A stretch of DNA of 64,000 bases from contig CALZKB010000003.1 of the NCBI GenBank assembly GCA_945787575.1, forward strand, positions 1 through 64,000, in the 5' to 3' direction. This stretch comes from Thermoanaerobaculia bacterium. GTDB lineage: Bacteria; Acidobacteriota; Thermoanaerobaculia; Multivoradales; JAHEKO01. Shown piece after piece: positions 27,157-36,170 of this stretch (its first letter is position 1; each line of letters opens with the position of its first letter). The translations under genes and the position numbers were made by a program. The notes below the pieces were generated by a model. That model was not told the origin of the DNA. It saw only the letters and a list, made by a program, of their open reading frames with translations, and made no database searches.

Positions 27157-29307
27157 TTACGGCACGGTGTTGGACCAGGCCGAGGTGTCGCCGGACTCGA
27201 AGCCGTCGGTGAAGATGGTGAAGCCGGGGAGGCGCCACACCTCGCCGCCGGTGGGGTTATTTCCTGTCCCCGCATAGAGATTGGTGTGGTAGACGGCCAG
27301 CGTGGAAACGTCTTCGTTGATGCCGTCGCCGAAGCCGTCCAGGTTGGCCTGAATCCACCGTGCGCCGTCGTACCGCCAAATCTCTCCACCGCTATCGGCA
27401 TTGAAGGTTCCCGCATAGAGGTGGCCGTCGTGTGTGATCAACCAGAACGCGTCGTAATTACTGCCATCGCCGAAACCATCGGCGTTGACCTGGGTCCAGG
27501 TTGCGCCGTCGAATACCCACACTTCGGCTCCCGTCACCTCGTTGGTCGTTCCAGCGTAGAGAGAGCCGCCAAAGACCTCGAGGGACCCGATCTCCTCATT
27601 GTTGGCGTCACCGAAACCACTACTGCCGATCTGGCTCCAGGTGCTCCCGTCGTATCGCCACACCTCGGCTCCCGTTGCCGAGTTATGTGTCGGAGCATAG
27701 AGCTGGCCGTCGTACACGGCGAGGTCGAACGCATCGCGATTGTCGACATTGCCGAAGCCGTCCGTGTTGACCTGGCTCCAGATTGCGCCGTCAAGGCGCC
27801 AGATCTCAGCGCCGGTGATCTCGTTGCCGGTGCTCACGTAGAGGAAGCCGGCATACACGTCCATCCCGTAGGCGAAGTAGTTGTTGGCATCACCGAATCC
27901 ATCACTGTTGACCTGGGTCCAGTTCATGCCGTCATAGCTCCACAGTTCGGCCCCCGTGACTTCGTTGTAGGTGCCAGCGAAGAGAAGACCGTCGTAGACG
28001 GCTCGAGGAAAGGCGCCGAGGTTGTCCGCATCGCCTAGGCCGTCGCTGCCGGCCTGCGTCCAGGTCGCGCCATCGTAGCTCCAGACCTCGGCCCCGGTGA
28101 ACTCGTTCCAGGTACCCGCGAAGAGGCGCCCGTCGTAGGAGCTATCAGGGGAAACGGTTTCGTTCTGTGCGTTGCCGAATCCGCCGCTGCCGACCTGAGT
28201 CCATTCGAACCCCAGGAGACACCACACTTCGCCGCCGGTCGCGTTGTTCCGAGTTCCCATGAGAGGGCGGTCGCCGAAGGTGGCTGAAGTCCAGATCTGT
28301 ATGTTGTTGACATCGCCGAAGCCGTCGATGTTGGCTTGGGTCCAAGACGAGCCGTCGAAGCGCCAGACCCCTACCGCGGTCACCGCGTTGTTCGCTCCCA
28401 CATAGAGATAGCCGCCCCAGGCGTTCAACCCCTCGGCATCGGTGTTGTTGCTGTCGCCGAAGCCGTCGCTGTTGACCTGAGTCCAGTTCGAGCCGTCGAA
28501 CGCCCAGACCTCCGCGCCGGTCACTGTGTTGCCCGTCGACGCGTAGAGGGAACCGCCATAGACGGCGAGCGACCACGCCTTGGTGTTGTTCACATCGCCA
28601 AAGCCGGAGGTGTTGACTTGGGCCCAGTTGGCGCCGTCGTAGCTCCACACCTCGGCGCCGGTGACATCATTGCGGACCGCCGCATAGAGCGAGTCGCCGA
28701 AGACGACGAGCGCGGTCACCTCGCGGTTGTTGACGTCGCCGAAGCCGTCGGCGTTGGCTTGATCCCAGTTCACGCCGTCGTAGCTCCACACCTCGACCCC
28801 GGTAACGCCGTTGCTGACACCGGCAAAGAGCTCGCCGTCGTAGACCGCTTCGGGCATGGCGGTGGTGTTGTTCGCATCACCGAAGCCGTCGCTGTTGACC
28901 TGAGTCCAATCCGCCCCGTCGAAGCTCCACACCTCGGCCCCGGTGGTGCCATTGGTCGTGCCCACTAACAGCAGACCGTCATAGACGGTGCCGGGCCAGG
29001 TCACGATGTTCCCCGTGTCCCCGAAGCCACCGCTGGCGACTTGGGTCCAGGTCTGGCCGTCAAAGCTCCACACCTGCGCTCCGGCAGCCCCATTGAAGGT
29101 CCCCGCATAGAGCAGATCGCCATAGACGGCGCCCAGGACGGCGGTCCTGTTGTTCCCATCCCCGAAGCCACCGCCGCTCAACTGCAGCCAGTCTTCGGGA
29201 TCGGCCGCAGGCCGGTGGGCGAGCTCCACCGGGCTCGCGGGCAGCGCCACGGCGAGGGTGAATCCAACTACAGCAAGGATGGAACGAACTCTCGGTTTGA
29301 GTCTCAT
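27157..29307 (-). CDS. Secreted 14-repeat propeller protein with FESGDTSAW tag
   Basis: Exported protein of 716 residues: a signal peptide (MRLKPRVRSILAVVGFTLAV, cleavage near residue 25) followed by 14 tandem repeats of about 48 residues. Each repeat follows the pattern GFGDxNN, then V-YDGxLYAGT-N, then VTGAEVWSYDGxxWTQ. Fourteen copies fit two seven-bladed beta-propellers in a row. The end is IFTDGFESGDTSAWSNTVP, the shared tag. The start ATG at 29305-29307 has an AAGGAGGAGG site. A c-di-GMP-I riboswitch precedes it, so expression should respond to c-di-GMP. Such proteins may act as surface adhesins, but no ligand is known. Confidence 0.85.
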   Translation of the reverse strand: MRLKPRVRSILAVVGFTLAVALPASPVELAHRPAADPEDWLQLSGGGFGDGNNRTAVLGAVYGDLLYAGTFNGAAGAQVWSFDGQTWTQVASGGFGDTGNIVTWPGTVYDGLLLVGTTNGTTGAEVWSFDGADWTQVNSDGFGDANNTTAMPEAVYDGELFAGVSNGVTGVEVWSYDGVNWDQANADGFGDVNNREVTALVVFGDSLYAAVRNDVTGAEVWSYDGANWAQVNTSGFGDVNNTKAWSLAVYGGSLYASTGNTVTGAEVWAFDGSNWTQVNSDGFGDSNNTDAEGLNAWGGYLYVGANNAVTAVGVWRFDGSSWTQANIDGFGDVNNIQIWTSATFGDRPLMGTRNNATGGEVWCLLGFEWTQVGSGGFGNAQNETVSPDSSYDGRLFAGTWNEFTGAEVWSYDGATWTQAGSDGLGDADNLGAFPRAVYDGLLFAGTYNEVTGAELWSYDGMNWTQVNSDGFGDANNYFAYGMDVYAGFLYVSTGNEITGAEIWRLDGAIWSQVNTDGFGNVDNRDAFDLAVYDGQLYAPTHNSATGAEVWRYDGSTWSQIGSSGFGDANNEEIGSLEVFGGSLYAGTTNEVTGAEVWVFDGATWTQVNADGFGDGSNYDAFWLITHDGHLYAGTFNADSGGEIWRYDGARWIQANLDGFGDGINEDVSTLAVYHTNLYAGTGNNPTGGEVWRLPGFTIFTDGFESGDTSAWSNTVP

Positions 29308-29350
29308 GGCACAGATCCTCCTCCTTGTCGGTTGCGGAAGGTGGGTACCT

Positions 29351-29455
29351 TCGGCAGCCCGGCTGTCGTGGGATCTGCGGGGCGGCGTCCGCCGCCGCAA
29401 GAAGCGAGGACCCGTGGCTTTGCGGCACCGGCTTTTGCCGGTTGTGCCTTTATCG
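29351..29455 (-). promoter_or_regulatory. Cyclic-di-GMP-I (GEMM-I) riboswitch
   Basis: On the minus strand the leader of the 14-repeat propeller gene carries the conserved parts of the GEMM-I aptamer in order: AAAGGCACAACC, a CCGGC-AAAA-GCCGG hairpin, the signature CGCAAAGCCACGGGTCC, a second GC-rich hairpin (GCGGCGGCGGACGCCGCC region), and the closing AGCCGGGCTGCCGA. Just after it GAAGGT-ACCC-ACCTTC can form a hairpin before the AGGAGGAGG ribosome site, a likely expression platform. Whether c-di-GMP turns the gene on or off cannot be read from the sequence. Confidence 0.85.
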
Positions 29456-29548
29456 AAGCGTCCTCTAAGTGGACAGCCTCGGAACGATTCGACCAGACCC
29501 GACAGGGTGGGCCGAACCACCACCCCTTTGGATGGGTTGAACGGGTGC

Positions 29549-29731
29549 CTAGTCGCCGCTCGCCAGCGACTCGCGCTTGTCGATCGCCGCTTGGGCCGCG
29601 GTGCCGACGGCGCAGGCGGAGCACGGCGGCTGGTTGCGGTCTCGCCGGGGCACGAGCTGGCGGACGAGCGCCCAGAGTCCCCACGCCGCAGCGACGGTGA
29701 CGAGCCAGAACTGCCAGTCGCGCCAAGGCAT
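29549..29731 (-). CDS. FeoB-associated Cys-rich membrane protein
   Basis: Small protein of 60 residues with one membrane helix (WQFWLVTVAAAWGLWALVRQ) and a cytoplasmic PPCSACAVG motif, the mark of the FeoB-associated Cys-rich family (FeoC-like position in the operon). It probably helps ferrous iron transport by FeoB. Its ATG overlaps the FeoB stop (ATGA), so translation is coupled. Confidence 0.8.
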   Translation of the reverse strand: MPWRDWQFWLVTVAAAWGLWALVRQLVPRRDRNQPPCSACAVGTAAQAAIDKRESLASGD

Positions 29732-31764
29732 CAAGCGACTCCCACGAGGTGCAGCCCCTGATAGGTGGCGAAGGCGAAGATCCACGCGAGACCGCTCATC
29801 CACAAGAACTGGAGCACCGCCCAACGCCAGGCGCCGGTCTCGCGGCGAGTGACGACCAAGGTCGGCAGGCACTGCATGGCGAGGACGAAGAAGACCAACA
29901 AGCTGGCCGCGGTCGCCGTCGTGAACAGCGCCGTTCCGTCGTCGCGCCGCGCGTCACGAACCCGCGAGAAGACGCCCTCGTCCGCCGGGTCGTCGACCTC
30001 CTCGCCGGTGATCAGAACGGCCAGGGTCGACACGAAGACCTCGCGCGCGAGAAAGCTGGTGAGCACCCCGACCGTCAACTGCCAGTCGTAACCCAGAGGC
30101 GCGTAGATCGGCTGGATGAGCCGGCCCAGACGGCCGGCGAAGCTCGCCGCCTGCCGATGCGGCGCCTCGAGGCTCGCCGCCTCGGCGGTCAGCTCGAGCG
30201 CCCGGTCGGGATCGCTGGCTTCGATCGCCACCGCTTCGGCGCGCAGCGCCTCCGCTTCCGGAGGCGCCTCGACCTTGGGATAAGCCGACAGCCACCACAT
30301 CACGATGCAGATGGCGAGAATGACGGTGCCCGCCTTCTGCAGGAATGTCTTGCCCTGCTGGTAGGCGGTGAGCACGGCGGTCCGCAACGCCGGCAGCTTG
30401 TACGACGGCAGCTCCAGAACCATCGGTCGCGAGTGACCCTTGAGCAGCGTGCGGCGGGCCACGAGAGCACTCGTCATCGCCGCCAGCGCCCCCAGCAGGT
30501 AACAGCCGGTAAACGCCAGACCCGCCATCAGCGGCCGGTCGCGGAAGAGCAGACTGGTGAGCAAGATGTAGACCGGCAGACGGGCCGAACAGCTCATGAA
30601 GGGTGCGACCAGGATCGTGGCCAGGCGGTCGCGGCGATCGGGAATCAGGCTGGTAGAGAGGATTCCCGGTATCGCGCAGGCGTGGCTCGACAGCAGGGGG
30701 ACGAAGGCGTGACCCGGCAGCCCGAAGCGGCACAGGAGCCGGTCGGTGACGAACGCCGCGCGCGCCAGATAGCCGGTGTCTTCGAGCAGGCTGATGAGGA
30801 AGAACAGCAGGCAGATCTGCGGCAGGAAGACCACGGTCCCGGCGATGCCGGCGATGATCCCGTTGGAGAGCAGGTCGCGCACCGCGCCGGCCGGCAGGGT
30901 CGCTCGCACCCAATCGCCCATCACGTCGAAAGTCAGGTCGATCAGATCCATCGGAATCGTCGCGAGGGCGAAGACCGTCCAGAACAGTCCCGCCATCACC
31001 ACCGCGAAGAGCAGGACACCGAGGACCGAGTGGGTGAATGCCTGGTCGAGCCGCTCGGTGAGCGTGTCGCCGCCGCTGCCGACGGCACCCTCGCCGCCGA
31101 CACTCTCCTCCACGACGCGGTCGGCCCAATCGAGCAGCGCGTCGCCGTCGGCGAGGTCCGGCACCGGCAGCTCGGGGGTAACCGGCGGCGTACCCAACGC
31201 CGAGGCGAGGGTGAGCCGCAGCTCCTCCACTCCCCGGCCGCTGCGGGCGACCACCGGCACTACCGGACAGCCGAGGAGCTGCCCGATGCGGACGGGGTCG
31301 AGCGTCAGTCCGCGCCGTTGCGCGAGGTCGACCATGTTGAGGGCGACGATGGTCGGCACCCCGATGCCGAGCAGTTCGCCGACCAAGCACAGGCTGCGGG
31401 AGAGGTTGGTGGCATCGGCGACCACGATCGCGGCATCCGGCTGACGGTAGACCCCCTCGCCTTCGAGGACGGCGCGGCAGATCCGCGCCTCCGGCAGCTC
31501 GAGGAAGAGGCGGTAGGTTCCGGGCAGGTCGACGATCTCGGCCGCCTCGCCAGACTCGTCGGCCAGCTGGAAGCGGCCAACTCGCGCGTCGGTCGTGGTC
31601 CCGGGAAAATTGGCGGTCTTCGCACGCAGACCGCAAAGCCGGTTGAAGAGCGTCGTCTTGCCGGTGTTCGGCGCGCCGAGGAGGGCGACCCGAATGCGAC
31701 GCGCGCTCGAGGCGGCGACGACCGCCTTCTCCTCCTCTGCCCGCCAAGGGGCAGCCGTGCTCAT
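29731..31764 (-). CDS. feoB: Ferrous iron transport protein B
   Basis: Inner-membrane Fe(II) transporter of 677 residues. The cytoplasmic G domain has G1 GAPNTGKTT, a G2 region FPGTTTD, G3 DLPGTY and G4 NMVD. A helical GDI-like linker follows to about residue 250, then the two Gate segments with their conserved cysteines (LSSHACAIPGIL, FMSCSARLPVYILL) and a C-terminal membrane bundle. A charged insertion around residues 515-555 separates two helices. The ATG at 31762-31764 overlaps the end of FeoA. The operon is feoA-feoB-Cys-rich protein, all coupled. Confidence 0.96.
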   Translation of the reverse strand: MSTAAPWRAEEEKAVVAASSARRIRVALLGAPNTGKTTLFNRLCGLRAKTANFPGTTTDARVGRFQLADESGEAAEIVDLPGTYRLFLELPEARICRAVLEGEGVYRQPDAAIVVADATNLSRSLCLVGELLGIGVPTIVALNMVDLAQRRGLTLDPVRIGQLLGCPVVPVVARSGRGVEELRLTLASALGTPPVTPELPVPDLADGDALLDWADRVVEESVGGEGAVGSGGDTLTERLDQAFTHSVLGVLLFAVVMAGLFWTVFALATIPMDLIDLTFDVMGDWVRATLPAGAVRDLLSNGIIAGIAGTVVFLPQICLLFFLISLLEDTGYLARAAFVTDRLLCRFGLPGHAFVPLLSSHACAIPGILSTSLIPDRRDRLATILVAPFMSCSARLPVYILLTSLLFRDRPLMAGLAFTGCYLLGALAAMTSALVARRTLLKGHSRPMVLELPSYKLPALRTAVLTAYQQGKTFLQKAGTVILAICIVMWWLSAYPKVEAPPEAEALRAEAVAIEASDPDRALELTAEAASLEAPHRQAASFAGRLGRLIQPIYAPLGYDWQLTVGVLTSFLAREVFVSTLAVLITGEEVDDPADEGVFSRVRDARRDDGTALFTTATAASLLVFFVLAMQCLPTLVVTRRETGAWRWAVLQFLWMSGLAWIFAFATYQGLHLVGVA

Positions 31765-32066
31765 CCTCCGACCGGGAGCTCCGACGAGGAGTCGTCGACG
31801 GGCTCGACCATGAGACGCTCGGCGATCGCCTCGGAGAGGCCGACGCGCATGCCGCGCACCTCGACGATGCACAGCGACCCGGTCTTGCAGACGAAGAGGC
31901 GCCGGTCAGGGGTCAGCCCAAGAGCGGTGAGTAGATCCCGATCGGAGTCGCGAAGATCACTCGCGCGCAGTCGCGCGGTGGTCCCTTCGGGCACTAAGGT
32001 GAGGGGAAGCCAAGCGTCCGGCCGAGGGGAGGGGAATCGCCTGCTAGCGGGCTGAGAGGAGATCAT
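31761..32066 (-). CDS. feoA: Ferrous iron transport protein A
   Basis: Cytoplasmic SH3-like protein of 101 residues that supports FeoB. The fold begins after a 20-residue extension at LPLTLVPEGTTARL and continues through LTALGLTPDRRLFVCKTGS and CIVEVRGMRVGLSEAIAERL, a standard FeoA pattern. The stop overlaps the FeoB start. A palindromic operator lies directly upstream. Confidence 0.92.
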   Translation of the reverse strand: MISSQPASRRFPSPRPDAWLPLTLVPEGTTARLRASDLRDSDRDLLTALGLTPDRRLFVCKTGSLCIVEVRGMRVGLSEAIAERLMVEPVDDSSSELPVGG

Positions 32067-32076
32067 TGGCTTCCTT

Positions 32077-32095
32077 AATGAGACTTTATCTCAAT
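32077..32095. promoter_or_regulatory. Palindromic operator before the feo operon
   Basis: An AT-rich inverted repeat, TGAGA-CTTTA-TCTCA (32079-32093), with one further near-matching pair of bases on each side, lies about 12 bases upstream of the feoA start in otherwise GC-rich DNA. Placement and symmetry suit a metal-responsive repressor such as a DtxR- or Fur-family protein; the sequence does not match the classical Fur box closely. Confidence 0.5.
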
Positions 32096-32099
32096 AGTC

Positions 32100-32369
32100 T
32101 CCAGTCTAGGATAGCACGTGCGACGCAACCGCAAACCACCCTTTCCGGTAGTAGAGGGCTCGCCCGCTTGGCCAGCGGCCGAGTCAAGCACGTCGCTGCC
32201 TGGGCGGCGTTCATGGCGAATCCCGAGGCGAGCAAGTTCGCAGGCGGGGTCCAGAGTCGGGGCGGTTGACATCTACGGCCAATCGAGAGCGGACTGGGCT
32301 CGCCGCCCGGTCCTTCTGCGATACTCCGCGGATGCCGTGCCTCTCTCTTGGGCCGAGACCGAGCGCGGG
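32100..32369. other. Intergenic stretch between feoA and the PP2C gene
   Basis: About 270 bases. The PP2C frame is open through it from 32118 but lacks homology-like composition before MTSASSYS, so I treat it as leader. Apart from the feo operator at its left edge I see no clear site. Confidence 0.4.
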
Positions 32370-33956
32370 ATGACTTCCGCGTCGTCCTACTCGGCAGCCG
32401 GCCGGGCACTGTCGCGGCTCGTGCCCCCGTTGCGGTTGGAACCTTCGCCGACCGACGAGATGGCTCTGCTCAGCCTCGGCCGGGTCCGAGCGGAGAATCG
32501 CTTCCTGTTCCACGCTGCGCTCTGGGCGGGGCTGTTCGGCTACCTGCTGTTTATCAACCTGCTGACCGACCCGCTGCCGCTGTGGAGCCTACGCCCGCTA
32601 TCGATCTGGGGCTCGATCGTCCTGTTCGACGGCTTTCTCGTCTTCGTGCCCGGCCGCCGGAAGTACGAGGCGAGGCACCGGCGCCTGCGGCAGGCCTTGC
32701 AGGAGGCCACCCGAGCGCGGGGTGACGAAGCGGTCGGCGAGCTGGACGTCCTTCGCGGCGAGCTGATCAGCTCGGTCGAGGAGGCGGAGGCGGCGCTGCG
32801 GCAGTCCGACCCCGAAACCGCCGCGGACGTCGCTCGCGGCCGCTCGCACGCGTTGACGGTGATCGCCTGGCTCGACGAGGCCGAGCGCCTGCTGGCCCGA
32901 GGCCGCGACGATCGCGAGCTCCGCCAGGAGGTCGTCGTCGCACTCTCGAGACCGACCGGGACGAGCGAGCGCGACGCCCTTCGGGCGTTGCTCGGCCAGC
33001 TCGATGTGCAGGACCTCAACCTGGCCGCTCTCGAAAGGGAAGTGACCCGCCGCAGATCCCTGCTCGAGTCGTTCTTCCTGGCGATCGAGAGCGCCAGCCT
33101 CGCGGAGGGGAGCGAGCACATACTGGCCGCCGTCGGCGACCCGATTCGCGAACGGGTGACGCTGCTGGCGGAGGTCGCCGCCGCCCGTGACAGCGAAGCG
33201 GCGCCGCTGGCCACCGGGATCCCGGCGGCGCGGATCCGCCGCGAAGTCGATCTCGCCCGCGACCTCCAGCAGTCGATCCTCCCACGTCGAGCCCCGCAAC
33301 TTGCCGGACTCACCGTCGCTCATCGCTACCGCCCGTCGAGCGAGGTCGGCGGCGATTTCTACGACTTCTACGCTACCGGCGAGAACCGGCTGCTGGTGGC
33401 GGTGGGCGACGCCAGCGGTCACGGCCTCGACAGCTCGATGGTCAGCAGCATGGCCAAGAGCGCCCTCTACACCCAGGTCTCCGCGGGCCGACCCCTCGGC
33501 GAGGCGATGGCGGAGCTCAACCGGCTGATGTGCGACACCCTCGGCCGGCGTCGTTTGATGACCCTCCTGCTGATGGAGGTCGACTCGGCCCGCCAGACCG
33601 CCTCGTGGGTGAGCGCCGGCCAGGTCTGGCCGCTGCTGCGGCGCGCGGGAGAAGTCGAGGAGCTCGAGCAGGCCGGCTATCCCCTCGGGGTCCGACGGGA
33701 GACCCGGTACCAGGTCCGCGAAACGCGCTTCGAGCCGGGCGACCTGCTCCTGCTGCTGACCGACGGCTACCCGGAGGCGGCTGATCGGGACGATGAGCCG
33801 TACGGCTGGCAGCAGCTCGCCGAGCGCCTCGTCACGCTGGGCGACTCCGATCCGAAGAGCGTCATCCGGACGCTCGAGGAAGACCTCTCCCGGCACCTGG
33901 CGGGTTCGGCGCCCCAAGATGACGTCACCCTAGTGGCGATCCGCTTCGAACGATGA
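32370..33956 (+). CDS. PP2C-type (SpoIIE) phosphatase with two membrane helices
   Basis: Signalling phosphatase of about 528 residues. Two helices near residues 47-85 (FHAALWAGLFGYLLFINLL, WGSIVLFDGFLVFV) anchor it in the membrane; a long charged coiled-coil region follows to about residue 290. The PP2C domain (about 305-525) has EVGGDFYDF, VGDASGHG, LLTDGYPEA and QDDVTLVAI, all metal-site motifs. It would act on a STAS-type anti-anti-sigma protein that is not encoded nearby. The ATG at 32370 is preferred; the frame is open further upstream. The next gene starts in an ATGA overlap and shares the two-helix plus coiled-coil design. Confidence 0.85.
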   Translation: MTSASSYSAAGRALSRLVPPLRLEPSPTDEMALLSLGRVRAENRFLFHAALWAGLFGYLLFINLLTDPLPLWSLRPLSIWGSIVLFDGFLVFVPGRRKYEARHRRLRQALQEATRARGDEAVGELDVLRGELISSVEEAEAALRQSDPETAADVARGRSHALTVIAWLDEAERLLARGRDDRELRQEVVVALSRPTGTSERDALRALLGQLDVQDLNLAALEREVTRRRSLLESFFLAIESASLAEGSEHILAAVGDPIRERVTLLAEVAAARDSEAAPLATGIPAARIRREVDLARDLQQSILPRRAPQLAGLTVAHRYRPSSEVGGDFYDFYATGENRLLVAVGDASGHGLDSSMVSSMAKSALYTQVSAGRPLGEAMAELNRLMCDTLGRRRLMTLLLMEVDSARQTASWVSAGQVWPLLRRAGEVEELEQAGYPLGVRRETRYQVRETRFEPGDLLLLLTDGYPEAADRDDEPYGWQQLAERLVTLGDSDPKSVIRTLEEDLSRHLAGSAPQDDVTLVAIRFER

Positions 33957-34672
33957 GCCGCGACCGTGACATCCGACCCTCGCTCCGCCGCCCGGTGGCG
34001 AGCCTGGAGGAGCTCGAAGCGGTCGGGCGTCGGGTTACAAGAGCTCGGGCCGCGAGCGAGCGCCGGGTGAGGTTCCTCGCGGTGACCGGCCTACTGCTCG
34101 CGGTCATCAACCTCGGCACGAGCGCTTCGGCGTCAGAGCTGCCGCCCGGCGAGCGCTGGTGGTCTCTCTTCCCGATCGCCTCTTTCGCCCTCCTGGGCGC
34201 CCTCGGGACGTTTCGCTCTCGGATCCTGTTGGGGAGGATCCTGGAGGCCGATCGGCGCCTCCTCTTCCACCGCGGCCTGCTCGGACGGGAGCCGGAGATC
34301 GCCGCCCTCGAGCGCAGCCTCGGCGAGCGGCTGGCCGAGCTCGGAGCCGCGGCATCGCCGGCGAGGGAGGCGTTGGAGGCGGCGAGCGCCGAGGCTGGAC
34401 GGCTGCTGCAGGTCCTTCGGGGAGACGCCTCGGACGTTGAAGCGGCAGTAGGGCAGGCACCGCCGACGCGCGTGCTCGCCGCGGTCGACGCCTACCGGAT
34501 CGCGCTGTCCAATCTCGACACCAACCGTTTGCTGCAGCCCGACTTCAACCACCCCCCGGAACTGGCGCAGGCGCTCGTCGCCGCTCGCGATCTGCTCATC
34601 CGCTCGCCGGAAGGCGGCGTCGAGCCGAGCTCCCGCCGACCTCGAAACGAGTATCCGGCTCTTCCGCGGTGA
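33953..34672 (+). CDS. Two-helix membrane protein paired with the phosphatase
   Basis: Protein of 239 residues with two membrane helices (about 39-57, FLAVTGLLLAVINLGTSAS, and 66-85) and a cytoplasmic helical domain rich in Glu/Ala/Arg. The layout resembles the N-terminal half of the phosphatase encoded just before it, with which its start overlaps (ATGA). It may dimerise with the phosphatase as a regulatory subunit. Family not recognised. Confidence 0.6.
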   Translation: MSRDRDIRPSLRRPVASLEELEAVGRRVTRARAASERRVRFLAVTGLLLAVINLGTSASASELPPGERWWSLFPIASFALLGALGTFRSRILLGRILEADRRLLFHRGLLGREPEIAALERSLGERLAELGAAASPAREALEAASAEAGRLLQVLRGDASDVEAAVGQAPPTRVLAAVDAYRIALSNLDTNRLLQPDFNHPPELAQALVAARDLLIRSPEGGVEPSSRRPRNEYPALPR

Positions 34673-34822
34673 AGGTGCTCGAGGAGACGCTCGAGCTCGG
34701 CCCGACTTCGCCCCCGCCCAATTCTGGCTCGGTCTGAGCGTCGAGCGGCAGCAACGCTACGACGAAACGCGGGCCGCCTTCGAGCGCCAGTTCTGCTCGG
34801 CTCCCGCTGTACGATCGACGGC

Positions 34823-36148
34823 ATGGCGTCAACGCTGCTGGGCCAGATGTGGAACTCGGTCGCCGACCGCGGGCGCGAGATCCTCGCGCGGCGGCGCGAC
34901 GCTCGCGAGGTGCGGTCGATCGGCAATCTGTGCCGAGATCTCGTGTCCGAGAGGGGCGAAGCCTCCGGAGTCGCCTTGGCGCGGGACCTCATCGAGCATT
35001 ATGAAGCGATGGACGAGGACCAGCGGCTGGCGTTCTTCAAGCTGCTCGAGACCGAGCTTTCGCCTGACTTCGAGCCCATCGCCCGCGCGGCCGCCACCTT
35101 CCTCGAGAGTCCCGGCCCCGCTGCCCTGCTCGATTTGAGCCGGACCGTCGAATCGCCGCGTCAGGAGCTGATTCGACGGGTCAATCTGGCCCCGCACGGC
35201 ACCGCGGCAATCGTCGCGATGCGGAAGGAACTGTTGGGCCTCCTCCCGGACCATCCCGAGCTGGCGAGCGTCGACGTCGACTTCGAGCACGTGCTGCACT
35301 CCTGGTTCAATCGGGGCTTCCTCGAGCTGCGGCGGATCGACTGGAACACCCCGGCCGCGATCCTCGAGAAGCTGATCGAGCACGAGGCGGTCCACGCGAT
35401 CCGAGGCTGGCCGGACATGCGCCGCCGCCTCGAAGAGGATCGACGCTGCTTCGCCTTCTTCCACCCCGCCCTGCCCGACGAGCCGCTGATCTTCGTCGAG
35501 GTCGCGCTGCTCGACGGCCTGGCCGACTCGATCGAGGCCCTCCTCTCCCTCGAGCACGCGGCGGGCGACGCGAGTCGAGCCAGCACCGCGATCTTCTACT
35601 CGATCAACAACTGCCAGGACGGGCTGCGCGGGATCTCCTTCGGGAGCTTCCTCATCAAGCAGGTGGTCTTCGATCTGCTCCGGGAGCAGCCCCGACTCAG
35701 AACCTTCGCCACGCTGTCGCCGATACCCGGATTCCGTGCTTGGCTCGACGACGGCACCGTGGAGGCCGACGAGAGTGGCCTCGACGCTGAGGAGCTCGAG
35801 CGGCTGCAGGCGCTCGAGATCCCCGGCTGGCATCGGGACGCCGAGCTGACCGGTTCTCTCGAGGAGCCGTTGCTTCGCCTGTGCGCGCACTATCTGCTCA
35901 AAGCCAAGAGGGATCGAGAGCCTCGCGATCCGGTAGCGCGTTTTCACCTCGGCAACGGAGCGCGGGTGGAACGGATCAACTGGTTGGCCGATGTCTCGGA
36001 GAAGGGGATCAGGCAGTCGGCGGGGATGATGGTGAACTACGCCTATCGGACGGCCCAGATCGAGAAGAACCACGAGGCGTACGTAGCCCACGGCAGGGTC
36101 GCCGCGTCGGCCGTCGCGACGGCCCTGTTGCGCAAGAAGAAGCCCTGA
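34823..36148 (+). CDS. Malonyl-CoA decarboxylase
   Basis: Cytoplasmic enzyme of 441 residues that converts malonyl-CoA to acetyl-CoA and CO2. The N-terminal helical tetramerisation domain covers about residues 1-175 and the GNAT-like catalytic domain the rest. The family's conserved segments are present: HSWFNRGFLELRRIDWNTPA, EAVHAIRGW, the FYSINNCQDGLRGISFGSFL stretch with the catalytic serine region, TLSPIPGF, and VNYAYRTAQIEKNHEAY near the end with the active-site histidine region. It fits a role in fatty acid or malonate metabolism. A short protein-like stretch (FWLGLSVERQQRYDETRAAF) lies in the gap before it and may be a gene remnant. Confidence 0.93.
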   Translation: MASTLLGQMWNSVADRGREILARRRDAREVRSIGNLCRDLVSERGEASGVALARDLIEHYEAMDEDQRLAFFKLLETELSPDFEPIARAAATFLESPGPAALLDLSRTVESPRQELIRRVNLAPHGTAAIVAMRKELLGLLPDHPELASVDVDFEHVLHSWFNRGFLELRRIDWNTPAAILEKLIEHEAVHAIRGWPDMRRRLEEDRRCFAFFHPALPDEPLIFVEVALLDGLADSIEALLSLEHAAGDASRASTAIFYSINNCQDGLRGISFGSFLIKQVVFDLLREQPRLRTFATLSPIPGFRAWLDDGTVEADESGLDAEELERLQALEIPGWHRDAELTGSLEEPLLRLCAHYLLKAKRDREPRDPVARFHLGNGARVERINWLADVSEKGIRQSAGMMVNYAYRTAQIEKNHEAYVAHGRVAASAVATALLRKKKP

Positions 36149-36170
36149 CCGGCCGAGCCTTCGACCGCTA

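Noticed and set aside
27157-29307. Regularly spaced repeats that could suggest a CRISPR-like array
   Set aside because: The period is about 145 bases, in frame, and encodes propeller blades; no short constant repeat with variable spacers is present.
29749-32055. 768-codon open frame on the plus strand
   Set aside because: It is the shadow of feoB and feoA, which are certain; the translation is low in complexity (Arg/Gln/Glu-rich).
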